Below, in pieces: positions 22,854-34,900 of a stretch of DNA of 64,000 bases. The stretch covers positions 1-64,000 of the forward strand of contig JAHQIW010006340.1 in NCBI GenBank assembly GCA_019055375.1. The letters are read 5' to 3'. This DNA comes from Parelaphostrongylus tenuis. Taxonomy: Eukaryota; Nematoda; Chromadorea; Rhabditida; Metastrongylidae. The notes under the pieces are model-generated. The model saw nothing but the letters and a program-made list of their open reading frames with translations. It was not told the origin of the DNA and searched no databases. The position numbers and the translations under genes are program-made. Each line of letters opens with the position of its first letter. The stretch's first letter is position 1.

Positions 22854-24623
22854 CTGAAAGTTGAGGAGATTGATGGTAAATTTTCCAGACAATTCAAAAG
22901 GCGAAAAAGCAAGTACACCTGCATATCGTAACAAGGCCATGGAAAATTCCAAACAAGGATTTGGTTTACAAGAACTTTTACTTTGCCACTATTAGAGGAG
23001 ATATGGTGCCTTGATGGTAAATCCAAGGATTCTGAGTGATATGCAAAACTCTGGATCTCAAGCAGGAGTTGAACCAAGGTATTATCCGTTCCACTACGCA
23101 ACCGAGGCCACCGTCCACGCCCCCTAGTAAGAGTGAAACACTGCTTCAAGTCTGTCTGAGGATCAAATTTTTTTATATCACTTGGCATTCTTAGACATCT
23201 GATTACAAAATCATAAAGCTGCTAGAAGATTGATAATATAGAGATGCTTGTAAATCAATTATACTCAATAGCTGCCAGCTCAAATGTGTTCAATGGCAAT
23301 TCGTGCATACTATACTAAACCCGTGGACGGTTTGTTGCCAACAGCCGCAATGAGTTATACCGATGAAAGAGTGGTAACGGAGCTGTGGCGTCGGTGGTGT
23401 GGTGGTAGCACGCCCCAGGCACAAGGATTTAGTGACTTTAAGCGGTTTAACTCAGAAAATCAAAGACTGTTAATGCTGAAGTACAGCTCTGCAGGAGCTG
23501 ACTCACTTTTACTCTCGCTGATTTATTTTGGAGACAAAAAATATAGCAGATGAAAGAATGAAAGCAAAGAAAAATCGCACTGATAATTGATCTAGTTCTA
23601 AGATTACTGTGATGCGATACGTTTACTTGACGTAGAAGGACCGATTGCCTTATCGTCGTAGCAATTTTTCTTAGTCAAAAATTCAACTAACAACGACATT
23701 AGTTTACGATCACCAATAAATGTGCACATGCTTACTACTGTTAGTTAATCAATGAAGAATGCTTGCGATAGACAGATCTTTTGTTGTCACTTTGCTGTCA
23801 TAGAAGGTAAACGGCACTAGAAGATTATTCTTAACCAGTTTATTCAGTGACGAAGGAAATTACGAATAAACATATTACTAGATCCTGTTACGATTCGAAT
23901 GATCAGAAGTGCTGTCGAATAGAACAAAGAACGTCCGAGTGCGAGTGACGTACCATTGGAAAGTACCAGCCAATTTTCAAGCACTTTGATAAATCAAGAT
24001 AAATGTGTCTATACCAGCAAGAAACAACGGATTCTTCATAGCTTGCCTTCTAAGGGATTCACTAATGTATAAAGATGCTATTCCAAATCTATATTAAAGT
24101 TTTGGTGCGCAACTGTCATCGTTTCATCAAGTTGTTCAATTCATTGCATAAGCATTTCAAAACACTGAACACAGCACGGAACACGGTGATATGGATATAG
24201 CTGCGAAAATGGTGTAAATAGTACTTAGGAATCTTGTCGATCGAGGAAAAATAAGATTTATAATAACAAAAACGAGACCATTTCGACTTTGGGAAAGATA
24301 GCTAAAAACACCAATGAAATGATGAAGGAAACAGTCAGTTCGAACATGATAGTCGAGAAATTTCAGGATTTTCAAAAGTACTCTTACAATAAACCAACTA
24401 TAAAAGTAGTCGTGCTAATGGAAAAATCATTTCAAGCTTTGCAGAGTTGTGGAAAATTATGAATCGAGATATTAGAACAGTTTCTAGATGCTGATATCTC
24501 AAAAATTTCTGTGAACGTCGAGCATATATCCAGTGAGTTTCGTTCTGTCGAGAGCGTCATCCATGAAGGTGATGCGTACATTTTATACATGACATTGTTT
24601 TTGTGTACTTCTCTCTCTCTACA

Positions 24624-24654
<31 letters not shown>

Positions 24655-24760
24655 TACATATATGGATATACATATATATATGTACATATGTGTGTATATG
24701 TGTATATGTGTATTTATACATTATATATATATATATATATATGGGGTCTCTCATAATTTT
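22854..24760. other. Upstream flank of the transporter gene with repeat fragments
   Basis: This would hold the promoter and any untranslated first exon. A tRNA-like stretch on the minus strand near 23056-23110 (GTTGCGTAGTGGAACGG, then GGTTCAACTCC) and a partial plus copy near 23370-23400 (GCGTCGGTGGTGTGGTGGTA) are repeat fragments. A TA/TG microsatellite occupies about 24622-24743. No further gene is recognised. Confidence 0.45.
24622..24743. repeat. Compound TA/TG microsatellite
   Basis: (TA)n, then ATACATATATGG and TATGTGTGTATATG variants, then a second (TA)n tract. ORFs rich in YIYIYI here are artefacts of this repeat. Confidence 0.95.
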
Positions 24761-24764
24761 TTTC

Positions 24765-25010
24765 GCACTATCCTCTGACTCACTTCTTGTCCATTTCAGT
24801 TGGAGTCATTGTTAATAGGCTGTGGATATTGCAAAATGGTCTAAGAGAAAGACCACCGACTTCCTTGATTGCCAGCCTCATTACTTCTGGGTGGAAGGCA
24901 ACCAATCTTTGCCCCATGAAATGTTTTCATATCACTGATCACTTTGGTCATTATATTGATGATTAATTGATTTCTCCAAATAAATAACATTTGAATTTAC
25001 AACGATGTCG
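24765..25010 (+). pseudogene. mariner transposase C-terminal remnant
   Basis: The plus strand reads TDFLDCQPHYFWVEGNQSLP, the region before the last helix of mariner transposases (compare ADFFDRQPH in the copy at 15205). It is followed by stops. No catalytic motif is left. Confidence 0.55.
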
Positions 25011-25947
25011 GAACGTGAAAGAAATTATGAGGCCGTTCAATAGAAGCGATGTATAACTATCAGCTCTCAATTTCAGAGCTCTGTAGGTGGCTACGAATGA
25101 TGAGAGATTTAGCGCACGATGGCTAAATTATTATAAAATGGTTTCGCATCCTGTCTTGTTATCCTAGAAAAGAGCTTACCACAGTCGTTTATTGCATACA
25201 TTTTTGCCACGTACTGATGTTCTAACCCAGTTTAGTACGAATTCGTGCAAAAACACCTCAGCAGCGATCCACGGTCGAAATCTTGTTGCATAATCTAAGA
25301 ATATCGGCTTATGCATCGATAAGGGTAAATAGCAATAGTCCAGCCAGTCTTACTACACGATATCTCTTATATTTCACTTCTTGCTCACTTTGCACAGGAT
25401 TTATAGATCAATATGCGAAATGCTAAAGTCTGCTTGATTAATGACGGCACTAATTGATTACCTCATTAACCCAAGTAAAAATAACTGCGGTTTTTCAAGT
25501 ACGCTGATATTTCTTGAAAATATCTTTAGAAAATCTGTTATTTTTCATTGGTTGGGAATTCGTCGAGGTAAGCAGATGTCTATACTGCTAGCAGTACTAA
25601 AGTTTGGACTTTAATAGTCCCTTTGAACGTACAAGACCAGCTTGATACTACGCTTTCTGCTACGCGGTTACCGTTGTAGAATTCTTTCAAAAGAGGTTTT
25701 TTGAGCAATGAGAGAACAACTTTTCACATAATTCACTTCAAAACGAAATCTTTCTTGCAAAAGCTTTCAAAATGAGCATGAAAAATGTAGCAAATAAACC
25801 ATAAGTATCAAGATGAATAGTTAGTGAATATGATTTGAAATCAATACACACAATTAGGAAAGTCTTAGAGTTGCGTTTCAAACAGCGTACAAGATTTTAA
25901 ATTTTCATGCAAATTCAGATATTGTTTTTTACACCGAAATGGTGCGT

Positions 25948-26190
25948 CTAATCTGGATTTTCGTAATTTCTTGATACTGCACATAATGAGAGCTTAGGTG
26001 CATGTATTATGTGGTTCTGATGGTCAATAAACCTCAACCAAGCCGTTTCACTCTTTAGAACAAGGATTTCATCGGTTTGGTCTTCATCTGGGCTGTATGT
26101 TGATATATCCTTGTGCTTCTCTGGGTGGCTTTTTGAGGGTCTCTGCTCCGCTGGCACTCCTACTTGAGATGTTGTCTTTGCTGATGCCAT
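25948..26190 (-). CDS. Unrecognised ORF, possibly an exon
   Basis: An 80-codon minus-strand frame opening MASAKTTSQVGVPAEQRPSK, hydrophilic, with an acidic stretch (SPDEDQTDEI). I recognise no domain and cannot place convincing splice sites at either end. Just upstream on the same strand another open stretch near 26260-26460 also has a protein-like composition (DLLQAKFYTIRHKVEKFF in one frame). Together they might be pieces of a gene or of a dead element. Function unknown and existence doubtful. Confidence 0.15.
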   Translation of the reverse strand: MASAKTTSQVGVPAEQRPSKSHPEKHKDISTYSPDEDQTDEILVLKSETAWLRFIDHQNHIIHAPKLSLCAVSRNYENPD

Positions 26191-26819
26191 AAAATGAAGT
26201 CATTCAGCAAAGCACAGTCATTGAGAGTGAGAAATTCGAAGATCTGCCACCGCAGAATACTTCATCATCATTATTGTTTATACCGACAAAAGATTTTAAA
26301 GATCTCATTATAAACTTGCTGAAGTTGAGAAATTCAGTGCTTATCATGCGATTGTTTCGGATTGGCTCTCGAGCTTGAACACAAGCGGTAAAAGAATTTT
26401 TCCACCTTGTGCCTGATTGTGTAAAACTTCGCTTGAAGAAGATCTTTGTTGAGATCACTAGAGAGCGTTGACACTGAGGATGTGTCAACTACTATCTCTT
26501 ATTCATAAAATTGTTTTAAATCATGAACGAGGCGCATCCATTATTAGGACAGATTCATAGGATCATTTATCGCAGTTATGGGTAGTGATTTGGCGAGTAG
26601 ATTTAATCTTCGCATAGATGTTCCTTGGTAAATGCAAATGGATAGTATTTGATACAAGGTTTCTAGTTCGCATATTAAGTAATTCTAAATTTCAAGCGAC
26701 ATAAATTCAGTCCCTTTTTCTGAATTAGTCTAATTATCGCAATTTTGATTATGGTGGTTTCGCTTATCATATCATACGATACATAAAAGTATAAATAAAT
26801 TTTTTCTCGTTTAACGGTG

Positions 26820-26885
26820 GTCTCGCTCTCTCTCTCTCTCTTTCTGTCTTTCTCCTTTGCTTCCTCTTTCTCTCTCTCTCTCGTG
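26820..26885. repeat. CT-rich low-complexity tract
   Basis: A polypyrimidine run of TCTCTC with CTTT and CCTT interruptions. Confidence 0.9.
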
Positions 26886-27000
26886 CTTGAAACTTTCCAA
26901 CTAGAGATTTTCATAACTTTTCGTTCGAAATAACTTGCATCAACTGGTTCACAAAATATGTCTAATTCATCCTTGTAACCACTGGCGAATAGCGAGGTAT

Positions 27001-27030
27001 TCGGTTGGTGCAAAAGCAATTGTGGTTAAT
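27001..27030 (+). mobile_element. mariner-type terminal repeat relic
   Basis: TCGGTTGGTGCAAAAGCAAT followed by TGTGG is the same mariner end type as at 6743. No transposase coding is evident next to it. Confidence 0.45.
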
Positions 27031-29984
27031 GCATTGTTGGAATTTGCCGTATGATATTGGAACATATTAGGAGACTGAAATTATCGCATAACCTGAAATC
27101 CGAAAGAGCAAATACTTTCGCACCAGCTCAATGCTATACGTGATTTTTGTGACGCCAAGAATTGCAAGGAATGTAAGGCGGAATATTAGAGTCTGGTGTG
27201 AGACTGCATCATGTAATGTGGTGCTCAAAAGTGACGTAACTGCCAATGCGTAAGAGGAACCTTTTTGTATGAGTAATAATAGTGTCACAGGACGCTTCTT
27301 AGATTTTTGGTTTCTTACAGGAAAATCGGATAGAATTTCCCAACATATTTGGCCTCGAGTAGTGTATGAAGATTGGTTTTTTAAATAGCAGTCCTGACAT
27401 TGTAGGTTCTCAACAGGATATCATTAATGTATGAATTTGACTCATTTCTAAAATGTTTGGCAAACTTGAAGGCTTCCTCGTCTATTACATGTTTTTATAT
27501 CTTCTGAATAGAACCGCATATATTGGGGCTGGAGGAGGAATGAAAGCTGAAGCATTCCGCGTATATCAATTCCTAAAAAAAGCATCATGCATGCAACTTC
27601 ATGAAACATCACAGAGTAATAGTGGATGCATAATTTGCCTATGAAATGACTTTCGATGGCCCACTGACACATCAAGTCACCACTTCTTTTCTCTCGAAAA
27701 TTATGATACTGATTTGTTGTCCTCGAACATTTAGTAGGCTTTCTGAGTTTGAGTGCGAAATCGAACAAGAAACGTCTAGTGGGCATGCAGTCCAGCTCGA
27801 ATCACTGCGCTACATGAGCCTTCACATACGCCATATCACCGCTAGTTGTTTACTTATTGTGTGAGTTCTGAACTAGATTTTTTAGATTGATATGCCGGTA
27901 TGCTGACGGTCAGATTGTGATAAATTACAGTTGTTAGAATAAATTTAGTATCTTTGCGACTCAATAATCAAGGTTGAAGGTTTATAGGTAAAAACTGCAA
28001 TTCAGTATCGTGAAATGAACTCGCGACATAATGAAATCGTAAACTACTGAAGAGGTATCAAAAACAGCAAAAAAAAACCTATATATACGCACATATACAT
28101 ATGCATATATATATGCATTATATAATAATATATATATATATATATTGCACGATGTAAAGCATACAAGTTGAAAAATAATCGCAACCGCAATTTCTTTGAA
28201 TTATGGGTAATCGAACCGAGGAAAAAAAGTAGAGATGTTAAGAAGAACTCACGTAGGAGTTTGTCTGTTTATCTACACGTTATCATACTAGTGACACGAT
28301 GGGTGATTTTTAATGAGCAGATTGCTGTTAAAGTAGGTCATATATGCGGGGGAGTGGGCCATGCACATACGAGACTCAACGAGTGAAGTGATAAGCCGAG
28401 ACGATGACAACGATAAGCATCGAAGGTTCAACATGACATATCAAGTTGTAGCCAGGTCATGAATTGTTAACGAACCTGGGCTACCGATGGCACATGTGTG
28501 TTTTCAACAAAGCAACAGCTAACGAATTATTCATTCGGTCATGAACCTTTCCTTAGAATTTCTTTATTTCTCTATTCTTTAGAATTCTTGAAATTTAGAA
28601 GAAAAAATAGAATATTTCTGTAGAACGTCAAAAATACACTTCAGTACTAGCCCAAGTAGGACAACAAATATTGGAGCACGTTCTTCTTGTTTGAAGAACC
28701 TGATTACGGCAGCATTTTTTTCCACTTTACTTACTTACTCACCTACTACTTCGGTATTAGATGGCCCGTCTTCACTAGTTGTGCGGTTCACAGCACATAT
28801 TCTAAATGGAATACTGCTGGTCGTGCTTGTGATAATAATTGGTTTCCTTATGAACCTTGCAAAGGGTTCTTCAGGCCTTCATGATGTCGTTTCCACGAAT
28901 GGGTTTCGGCGACGGATCTTCGGCCGGGCTTCCTATTAGCTGATTCGGAGATGGTGTTAGACGGAAATTAAAAGCAGAGGTAGGAAAGGAAATAAGCCGA
29001 CCGCTCACGGATGATGTAGAAACCGAAATGTTTTTTTATCACTTTTATATGACCAGAACGGCAATGTTCAAAACGACACGGATGTTCCCTAATTATTGAA
29101 GACACTCAACTCTGGCGTAGAGTCTCATTAGCGCCATTCATTCCATTTGGGCGTTCAAGAACGAATTTTCAATCTACCCAGTCATTTGCAACGATTTCAA
29201 CCAATTACATGATAACTGAGAAACATGATTGACTGCTGATCAAGCGGTTCGAGATGTTCCAATTAACATCTTCCTTTGTTCTCACTGTTGCAAATGCTTT
29301 AGCAAAAAAGACCTGTTCTACGCCATGGTATTGATATCATAGGTCTAACTTTCGAGAATACTTTTCCCATAAACGAAACTATAATTAACGAAATTTCTTC
29401 CCTCAAACTAAATGAATGTTTTGATTTTTTAGAAGTAATAGACGACAACACAGAAGAGATTAAGAAACAAAGAAAATTGAAACGAGATCCAGTAGAGAAA
29501 TTATGAAGTGATTTATTAATTATAGAGTGGCGCCGGAGGAAAGTGAAAATCATGGAGAGCATAAAGACTATTCAAAGTATGAAATCCAATTGCACGATAT
29601 CATAACTAGTATAAAAACGACCTTTTTTTCTTCAAGAAAAATAATGTGATATGTAGCGATTAAAGACGAAATTAGGAGGAAGTTGGTCTGGAGAATCATG
29701 GATAGGTTTCAGAATTGGAAATCCTGATCGAATTAAGAACGTGAGACAATAGACAATCATTGAAGCTTTCGGCTCGAATTCAATATGAACTGATGCGTAT
29801 GATTTGATAACGTAAGACGAATTTCTCGCACACTGACATGAAAACAAATTACAACGTCGCAAAGTATAGCCGTTTTCTTAAACATGAAGGCTTTGCCATG
29901 TTCATCTTTATAGTCACCTTAACAGCCATTTTACAATAAAATGTGGATGGTTGCATGAATAAAAAGAGGTTATTAACTCACTTT
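27031..29984. other. Gene-poor stretch, microsatellite, nothing else recognised
   Basis: Several short overlapping ORFs are present but none has domain-like content. An AT/ATGC microsatellite lies at 28079-28146. The frame at 28691-28939 has a hydrophobic segment (ILLVVLVIIIGFL) but no start context or splice sites, so I do not call it a gene. Confidence 0.4.
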
Positions 29985-30640
29985 ATTGATTTCTGCCTGA
30001 TCTCTAACAGGCGAAAGTGTATGACGGAATCTCTGGTTGTCGCTCATTGCCTAAGGTTAGATTTTTCTCTCAGTTGCGAAATACGGAAAACTCCTAGCTT
30101 CGACCTTTCGACTACGACTTCAATAACGACAAGTGATCCTTCACCCTGTCTGCGTAGCGACCAGGCTTCTGACTCCTATGCTAAGCCAGACAATCGTTGA
30201 ACTGAAAGGGTCAACACGAAAGGATGTTCGTAGATCTCTCCACTACATCCTCGATGCTCATGAAAGCTCTCCAAGCTGTTCGCTTTTATCACCTCAATTG
30301 TGGAATTAGGTCGCTGATCATGTTGGCTTTCCGACCTTGATAAACGTAACTAGAGCATTCGGAGATATTCATTCCATTTAGTGTGAATGGGGCATTCCAA
30401 ACCATTTTGTTCCTTATGTGCATAGTTTTTGTGAGGTTTATTCGGAGACCAATCTAACCTCAAGCACTATCAAATTCAATCAACCTTTTTTCGCCTGGCT
30501 AATGCTTAGCGTCGTAAGATCGACCTCATCAGCGAAACGAAAATGGTGTAATTGTCAAGTGTCAATTCCCACTCCTATGTCGCTCCATTCTGATGTTCGC
30601 ATGACGTTTTAGAGGATAACAGTGCATGATTTTAGCTTAA
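29985..30640 (-). pseudogene. RTE-type retroelement remnant: C-terminal half of reverse transcriptase
   Basis: The minus strand with frame shifts gives SEWSDIGVGID, LHHFRFADEVDLTTLSISQA (the F-A-D-D palm motif, second D changed to E), GMPHS, SYVYQGRKANMIS, then WRAFMSIEDVVERSTN, FSSTIV and YASETWSLR-like residues. The order matches RTE-clade non-LTR elements, which copy themselves through target-primed reverse transcription. Stops and frame shifts show it is dead. It is probably the 3' part of the element whose earlier parts lie at 32540-34196. Confidence 0.8.
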
Positions 30641-30726
30641 TGGTATTGTATCATTTGAAATTCATTTCTTACGTTGATAAAAATATCGTCATATGGTAAT
30701 ATATCAGCTATCAGATTTCCATAAAG

Positions 30727-30940
30727 CTCGAGGGCACGGTAGTGCAGTGGCTAGTGGTGCAGTGTATAAGGAAGTAAGATGAAAAGCATGGCACTCGTTC
30801 GATTTCCTCAACACTCTCTTGCAAGTATTGAAGGAATGCTGCAAACCTCTGAGTTTTAAATGGTACATCTATGTGCCATCGTTCTTGACGTTTCGCGTCA
30901 TGTGCCACGATCCTCCACGACGCACGCAACAATGGAAATG
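30727..30940 (+). repeat. tRNA-derived SINE-like insertion
   Basis: GGTAGTGCAGTGGCTAGTGG forms the A-box region and CGTTCGATTTCC the B box. A non-tRNA body ends near CCTCCACGACGCACG. It lies in the gap that splits the RTE remnant. Confidence 0.5.
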
Positions 30941-31299
30941 TAAGTTATCCCGTGAATCGGACTTATAAATAGATATAATCAATATCAAAAAATGAAATTT
31001 CTTAAAAGAGACTCCTATGAAGATTTATTTCATTCAAAGATGCCCATATGTCGAAAATTTTTTGTGTTGCGATGAGAATACAATATCCGTCCAGAAAGGA
31101 ACATATCTCAAACTGTTATAAAACATTTTATTACAATTGTTTCCTACTAGTTTATGTTTTTGTAGTCGTTCGATAGCTCGAGAAAAGCTGATTTTGATAC
31201 TAAAATCGGTTTTTGCAACAATCTTCGTATTGACTTTTAATTACGTAAGAAGATTACGTTTTGCTTTCGGAGGAGTTCTTTAGACTTCACAGAGAGTTT

Positions 31300-31370
31300 T
31301 TTGATAATATATAATATATAATGTATATATAATGAATATATAATGAATAATGAATATATAATGAATTTTT
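31300..31370. repeat. AT-rich tandem repeat (ATAATGAAT units)
   Basis: Imperfect repeats of TATATAATGAATA. The preceding 31157-31210 segment (GTCGTTCGATAGCTCGAGAA, then TTTTGATACTAAA) recurs near 11660 and 39690. Confidence 0.85.
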
Positions 31371-32138
31371 GAAGCTAAGCGATTACTCGTGTTTCCTTGG
31401 CAAAAAAAATTCGCTAGAGTACTGGTAATCATCAAATGTCTTCAGAAATGCTGATTTTGAGACTGAGTGTGGTTCATTATGAGACTTGTGATAAAAAATA
31501 GAAGAGCACGTAAAATCAGTGCGCTTAACCAGTGATGGAGGTTACAGCGTGAAATAATGTTCATATAGGTGGAAGTATAGGTGGATAACATAGGAACTTA
31601 TCACCCAGAGTACAGTAGAACAAATCCTCTTCTTTAATTCTACAAAAATCTCAATTCCTATAGTCCACTAATGATACGAAGTTGCTCCGATTTTTGATGA
31701 AGTGACAACGTATTGCAATACACAGTTTCACTTTTGACGAACAAATTATTCATACGTATTTGCTCTTGCAGATTTTAGCCAATAATGCTTTTATTGAGGT
31801 CTCTTTCGTCATAGTCACCCATTTATCGACGACAGAACCCTCTTTATTGGTGGTAAAAATCAAAATTCACTAGAAAACTACCACATTGTCATCGCAACGC
31901 GCCACGCTGCGGTCCCGCTACTTATCGCGTGAAAGTATAACATAAGACTCAAGGGGCTAAGAAACATCTCAGCTCGGCCAACTCCAAAATTACATGGAGA
32001 ATAACCTTGTCCACCATTTGACAACATTCATAGGGAAGATGATATCTTCGAGCAGTAGCCTAGATAACTCGTGAAAGATTCTGAGACCTGATAACATATT
32101 TCAAGCCTTTTATGAGGTTTGTTGCGACACTTATAAAG

Positions 32139-32178
32139 TGCTAGGAGCATGTTTCGGCCTTCCAGCCTCATCAGTAGC
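32139..32178 (-). ncRNA. Hammerhead-like motif with canonical CTGATGA box
   Basis: On the minus strand: TGCTA, CTGATGA, stem II GGCT-GGAA-GGCC, GAAA, then CATGCTCC, then TAGCA closing helix I with five pairs. Helix I, the core box and the GNRA-capped stem II are perfect. The helix III/cleavage-site bases (consensus ACACGTGTC) are damaged, so cleavage is unlikely. Confidence 0.5.
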
Positions 32179-32539
32179 ATGGTGCATTTTCGTTCAAATA
32201 GTACCCCGTGGGACACATCCCTTATATAGAGGAATCGACGACGAACATTCTACACTCGACATACGGTGAAAGCATCACTACGGCGTTTTTCACATTGATC
32301 TATTATCGATTACATGGGGTACGGCTGATACGTGGACATATGAATTCCTCAATATATGTTATTAGATTATATTGCTTTTGAGCGAGGTCTCACAGCAATC
32401 AGTTGGGAGGTTTCGATTCAAAGACATCTAGAGAGGATGTATAGAAGGAAGCGACTTGTTGAAAAAGTACTAAGATAAGCGCAGTGATTTGCCATAGTGG
32501 ATCATATATAATAAAACAAATAAATTGTAGCTTACGAAG

Positions 32540-33075
32540 AATCTTTTCTGCTGAGTAGAGACGTCTGACTGTTTCTATGCTTTTATTTTCAACTGAATCA
32601 AAGGTTTTCTTCAGATCGGTCGAAGTGGAACAGAGTGGTCTCTTGTACTCTGTGGAAACTTCAGTAGGGCTTATTATCGTGTGGATGTAGTATATAGTAT
32701 TGGAACCTTTTAGACAACCAGTTCATTGCTTAACTGTCACACGTCCAGTGTTCTAATATCCCTGTTCAGTGCAACATCAGTATGAGTTTATATACGACAG
32801 ACGCAGCAAGCATTTAGGATATGGTTTCCCTTGTCGCACAGGTCTCTTTTTCTGAACAAATACACGGTCTTGCTGATTTTCCATTGTCTAAAAATCTTGC
32901 ATTCTATCAGCTATCGTGTGAAGACCCAAACCAGTTTGTTGATGGAAACTGGCGAGAGATTTTGCAAGGTTTCAATTGGTGTCCTGCCTGGACCAAGTCT
33001 TGTTCAATTCTTCAGACGACAAAAGCAAGTTCGATTGGATTTTGAAAAGAGAGACGACAGGACAACGATTTCATC
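32540..33075 (-). pseudogene. RTE-type retroelement remnant: N-terminal part of reverse transcriptase
   Basis: The minus strand reads RLGPGR, then INKLVWVFTR, a stop, LIECKIFRQWKISKTVYLF (compare the usual P-QWK-SKTV-L block) and, after degraded sequence, IHTIISPTEVSTEYKRPLC and DLKKTFDSVE. The last is RT motif A. Several stops. It is in the right order and strand to be continuous with 33300-34196 upstream and 29985-30640 downstream. Confidence 0.8.
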
Positions 33076-33299
33076 TTTGTTCTTTCCATATGACGATAGC
33101 AGGACGTCGTTATTGAAGAGATATGAGTATTAGTCGTATATGTTTTCTCCATTGCCTCTCTGAAAGCTGTAAGAATAAGGAATCATGCCAGAGATAATAA
33201 CGATCTGATTGCGGGTATGATTTTGGGACAGCAGTGACCTCTCAGGCAGAACCTTCGATTCACTATATTGCAGTCTATTTCGCTATGATATTCTCCATG

Positions 33300-34196
33300 A
33301 GAACGTTCCCATTTCTACCGTTGAGAGTGGGACTTCTGGAGCTGTAAAGTACCCCAAATGGCTTCGGTCGCCATAGGTTCCTTCCCCGATCGTTCCATTT
33401 TGATTCAAATTTCTCAATATGACGTTCTTCAAGCGTTCTTCTTCATCCAATTTTCGCGTTAAGATTTTTACGACATTAATGAATGTGTGCTCTTTATTTG
33501 GAATGATTCAAGACGGTGTATAACACAGCCATGTGAAATAAGTTTGTAGCAAATCAAATAGACGAGGGAGAGAGAAGCAGCCAAATGGCCATTATTGAGT
33601 GTGGTCAAAGAGTCTTGTGGGCCTTACTCGTAATAATCCTGACAGTGCTTAAATAAGACCACTGCCAAGATTAGCCTTTGTGCAGCGTCATTTCGCCACA
33701 ATCACCTGATCCACAAGTATACGTAACCGACACTAAAAATTTATGTCCACTGTGGAAGGCAGAACATCAAAACAAAATCATCAATCACAGATATTCGCGC
33801 CATGACTAAACCATCCTGCCCACTTTTTGTATAGTTGCGGAAATTTTTTCCTGAAGAACTTTTCCAAGTTCATATGAACTCTTTAATATCGATATCGTTT
33901 TTGTCACAGCTTTCTGTGGGAATGTGCACAACGAAGTTGTTCAAAGCTGGTATTAATCCACGTCGCATCAACCGTAGGCGTCGCACAAACGCAGTTAATT
34001 GCTTCAATGAATCGATGTCCACAGCCAAACTCGTTTCAACTGAGGTACCAGCGCCGTCGAACCTCTGCCTTGCATTCTCCAACAAGCAGTTACTCTTTGG
34101 AATCATGGGTCATAGAGCCTTAAGTTGGCGGCGCTTTCTGGTTTCATCCACACCAGTGACGTCATACCTTGTCCTTCCTGTCTGCATTATCAGTTC
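33300..34196 (-). pseudogene. RTE-type retroelement remnant: apurinic-type endonuclease
   Basis: The minus strand opens MQTGRTRYDVTGVDETRKRR, runs through VDIDSLKQLTAFVRRLRLM and NNFVVHIPTESCDKND, and after an interruption of about 350 bp resumes with DLNAKIG and WNDRG. This is the D-[VI]-x-x-x-x-E-T-R and G-D-F-N-A-K-[IV]-G order of the RTE endonuclease, here with D-F-N changed to D-L-N. The segment at 33480-33830 does not fit the element and may be a nested insertion. Overlapping plus-strand ORFs are antisense artefacts. Confidence 0.8.
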
Positions 34197-34761
34197 CTGT
34201 ATATAGGATTTGTATGAAAGTGTATGTGCAATATAGGTGCTAATTGTCACCTTAGTCCGTTTCGAGTTGGGCAGCATAGAATAGCGCAGATTTCAACAGC
34301 CTCAACGTACTCTCAGTGTACTTCTGGAACACTTCGTTGTAGGCCCTTCGCCAGGTTGACTCGTAAAAAAAAAACAGATGGTAAATCATCGCAGTAAAAG
34401 CAGGATGTCTACTTCACAAAGTTACCTGAATTTCAGGAAGATACATGATCGCTTTTATTTGAGTTCAATTTTCATATCAACCACTTGAAGGCGGTCAGCA
34501 AGTAATCGCGCGCAAATCCTTCTATTAGAGAAATCCGTGGCTAAATCTGAGTAATGCCCGTAATTTTATCAATGAGACTGATTATGACGCTTGATTTGCA
34601 GGAAAAAGTACTAGCCGTATTGGAAGCTCCCCAATAGAATGTCATTTTGCAAGACTATTGTGAGGACTTTTGGCACTTCATTGATCCATCTTCACAGTGT
34701 TTTTTCTCACGGTGCGATTCCCAGCACTTATAGTATTCGAATCGCCTATTCGCCTTTTTTT

Positions 34762-34900
34762 GAAACGTCGTAGTATACTGGTTGAGCACGTCTCTTTGCG
34801 ATTTCGAGGATAGCCTGGCTGTGGAGTTTTAAAGGGCGTTCACTGTTCACTGTAGGAGTGTTGGGAGCGCGGGTTTAGCCCGCACTGGCCGCAATGAGCA
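34762..34900 (+). repeat. Dispersed repeat family 'CGTAGAATACTGG', copy 3
   Basis: ACGTCGTAGTATACTGGTTG, then GAGGATAGCCTGGCTGTGG, then GGGCGTTCACTG. It is nearly the same layout as the copy at 38504-38690. Confidence 0.6.

Noticed and set aside
22844..23188. Minus-strand ORF overlapping the first transporter exon
   Set aside because: Out of frame with the conserved helix 1 and runs through a tRNA-like repeat fragment.
24432..24815. ORFs with YIYIYI repeats on both strands
   Set aside because: Translation of a TA/TG microsatellite.
28687..28939. Plus-strand ORFs with a hydrophobic stretch
   Set aside because: One apparent membrane segment only, no partner exons or start context, so chance is likely.
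33835..34206. 123-codon plus-strand ORF
   Set aside because: Antisense of the RTE endonuclease remnant, whose minus-strand reading explains the sequence.
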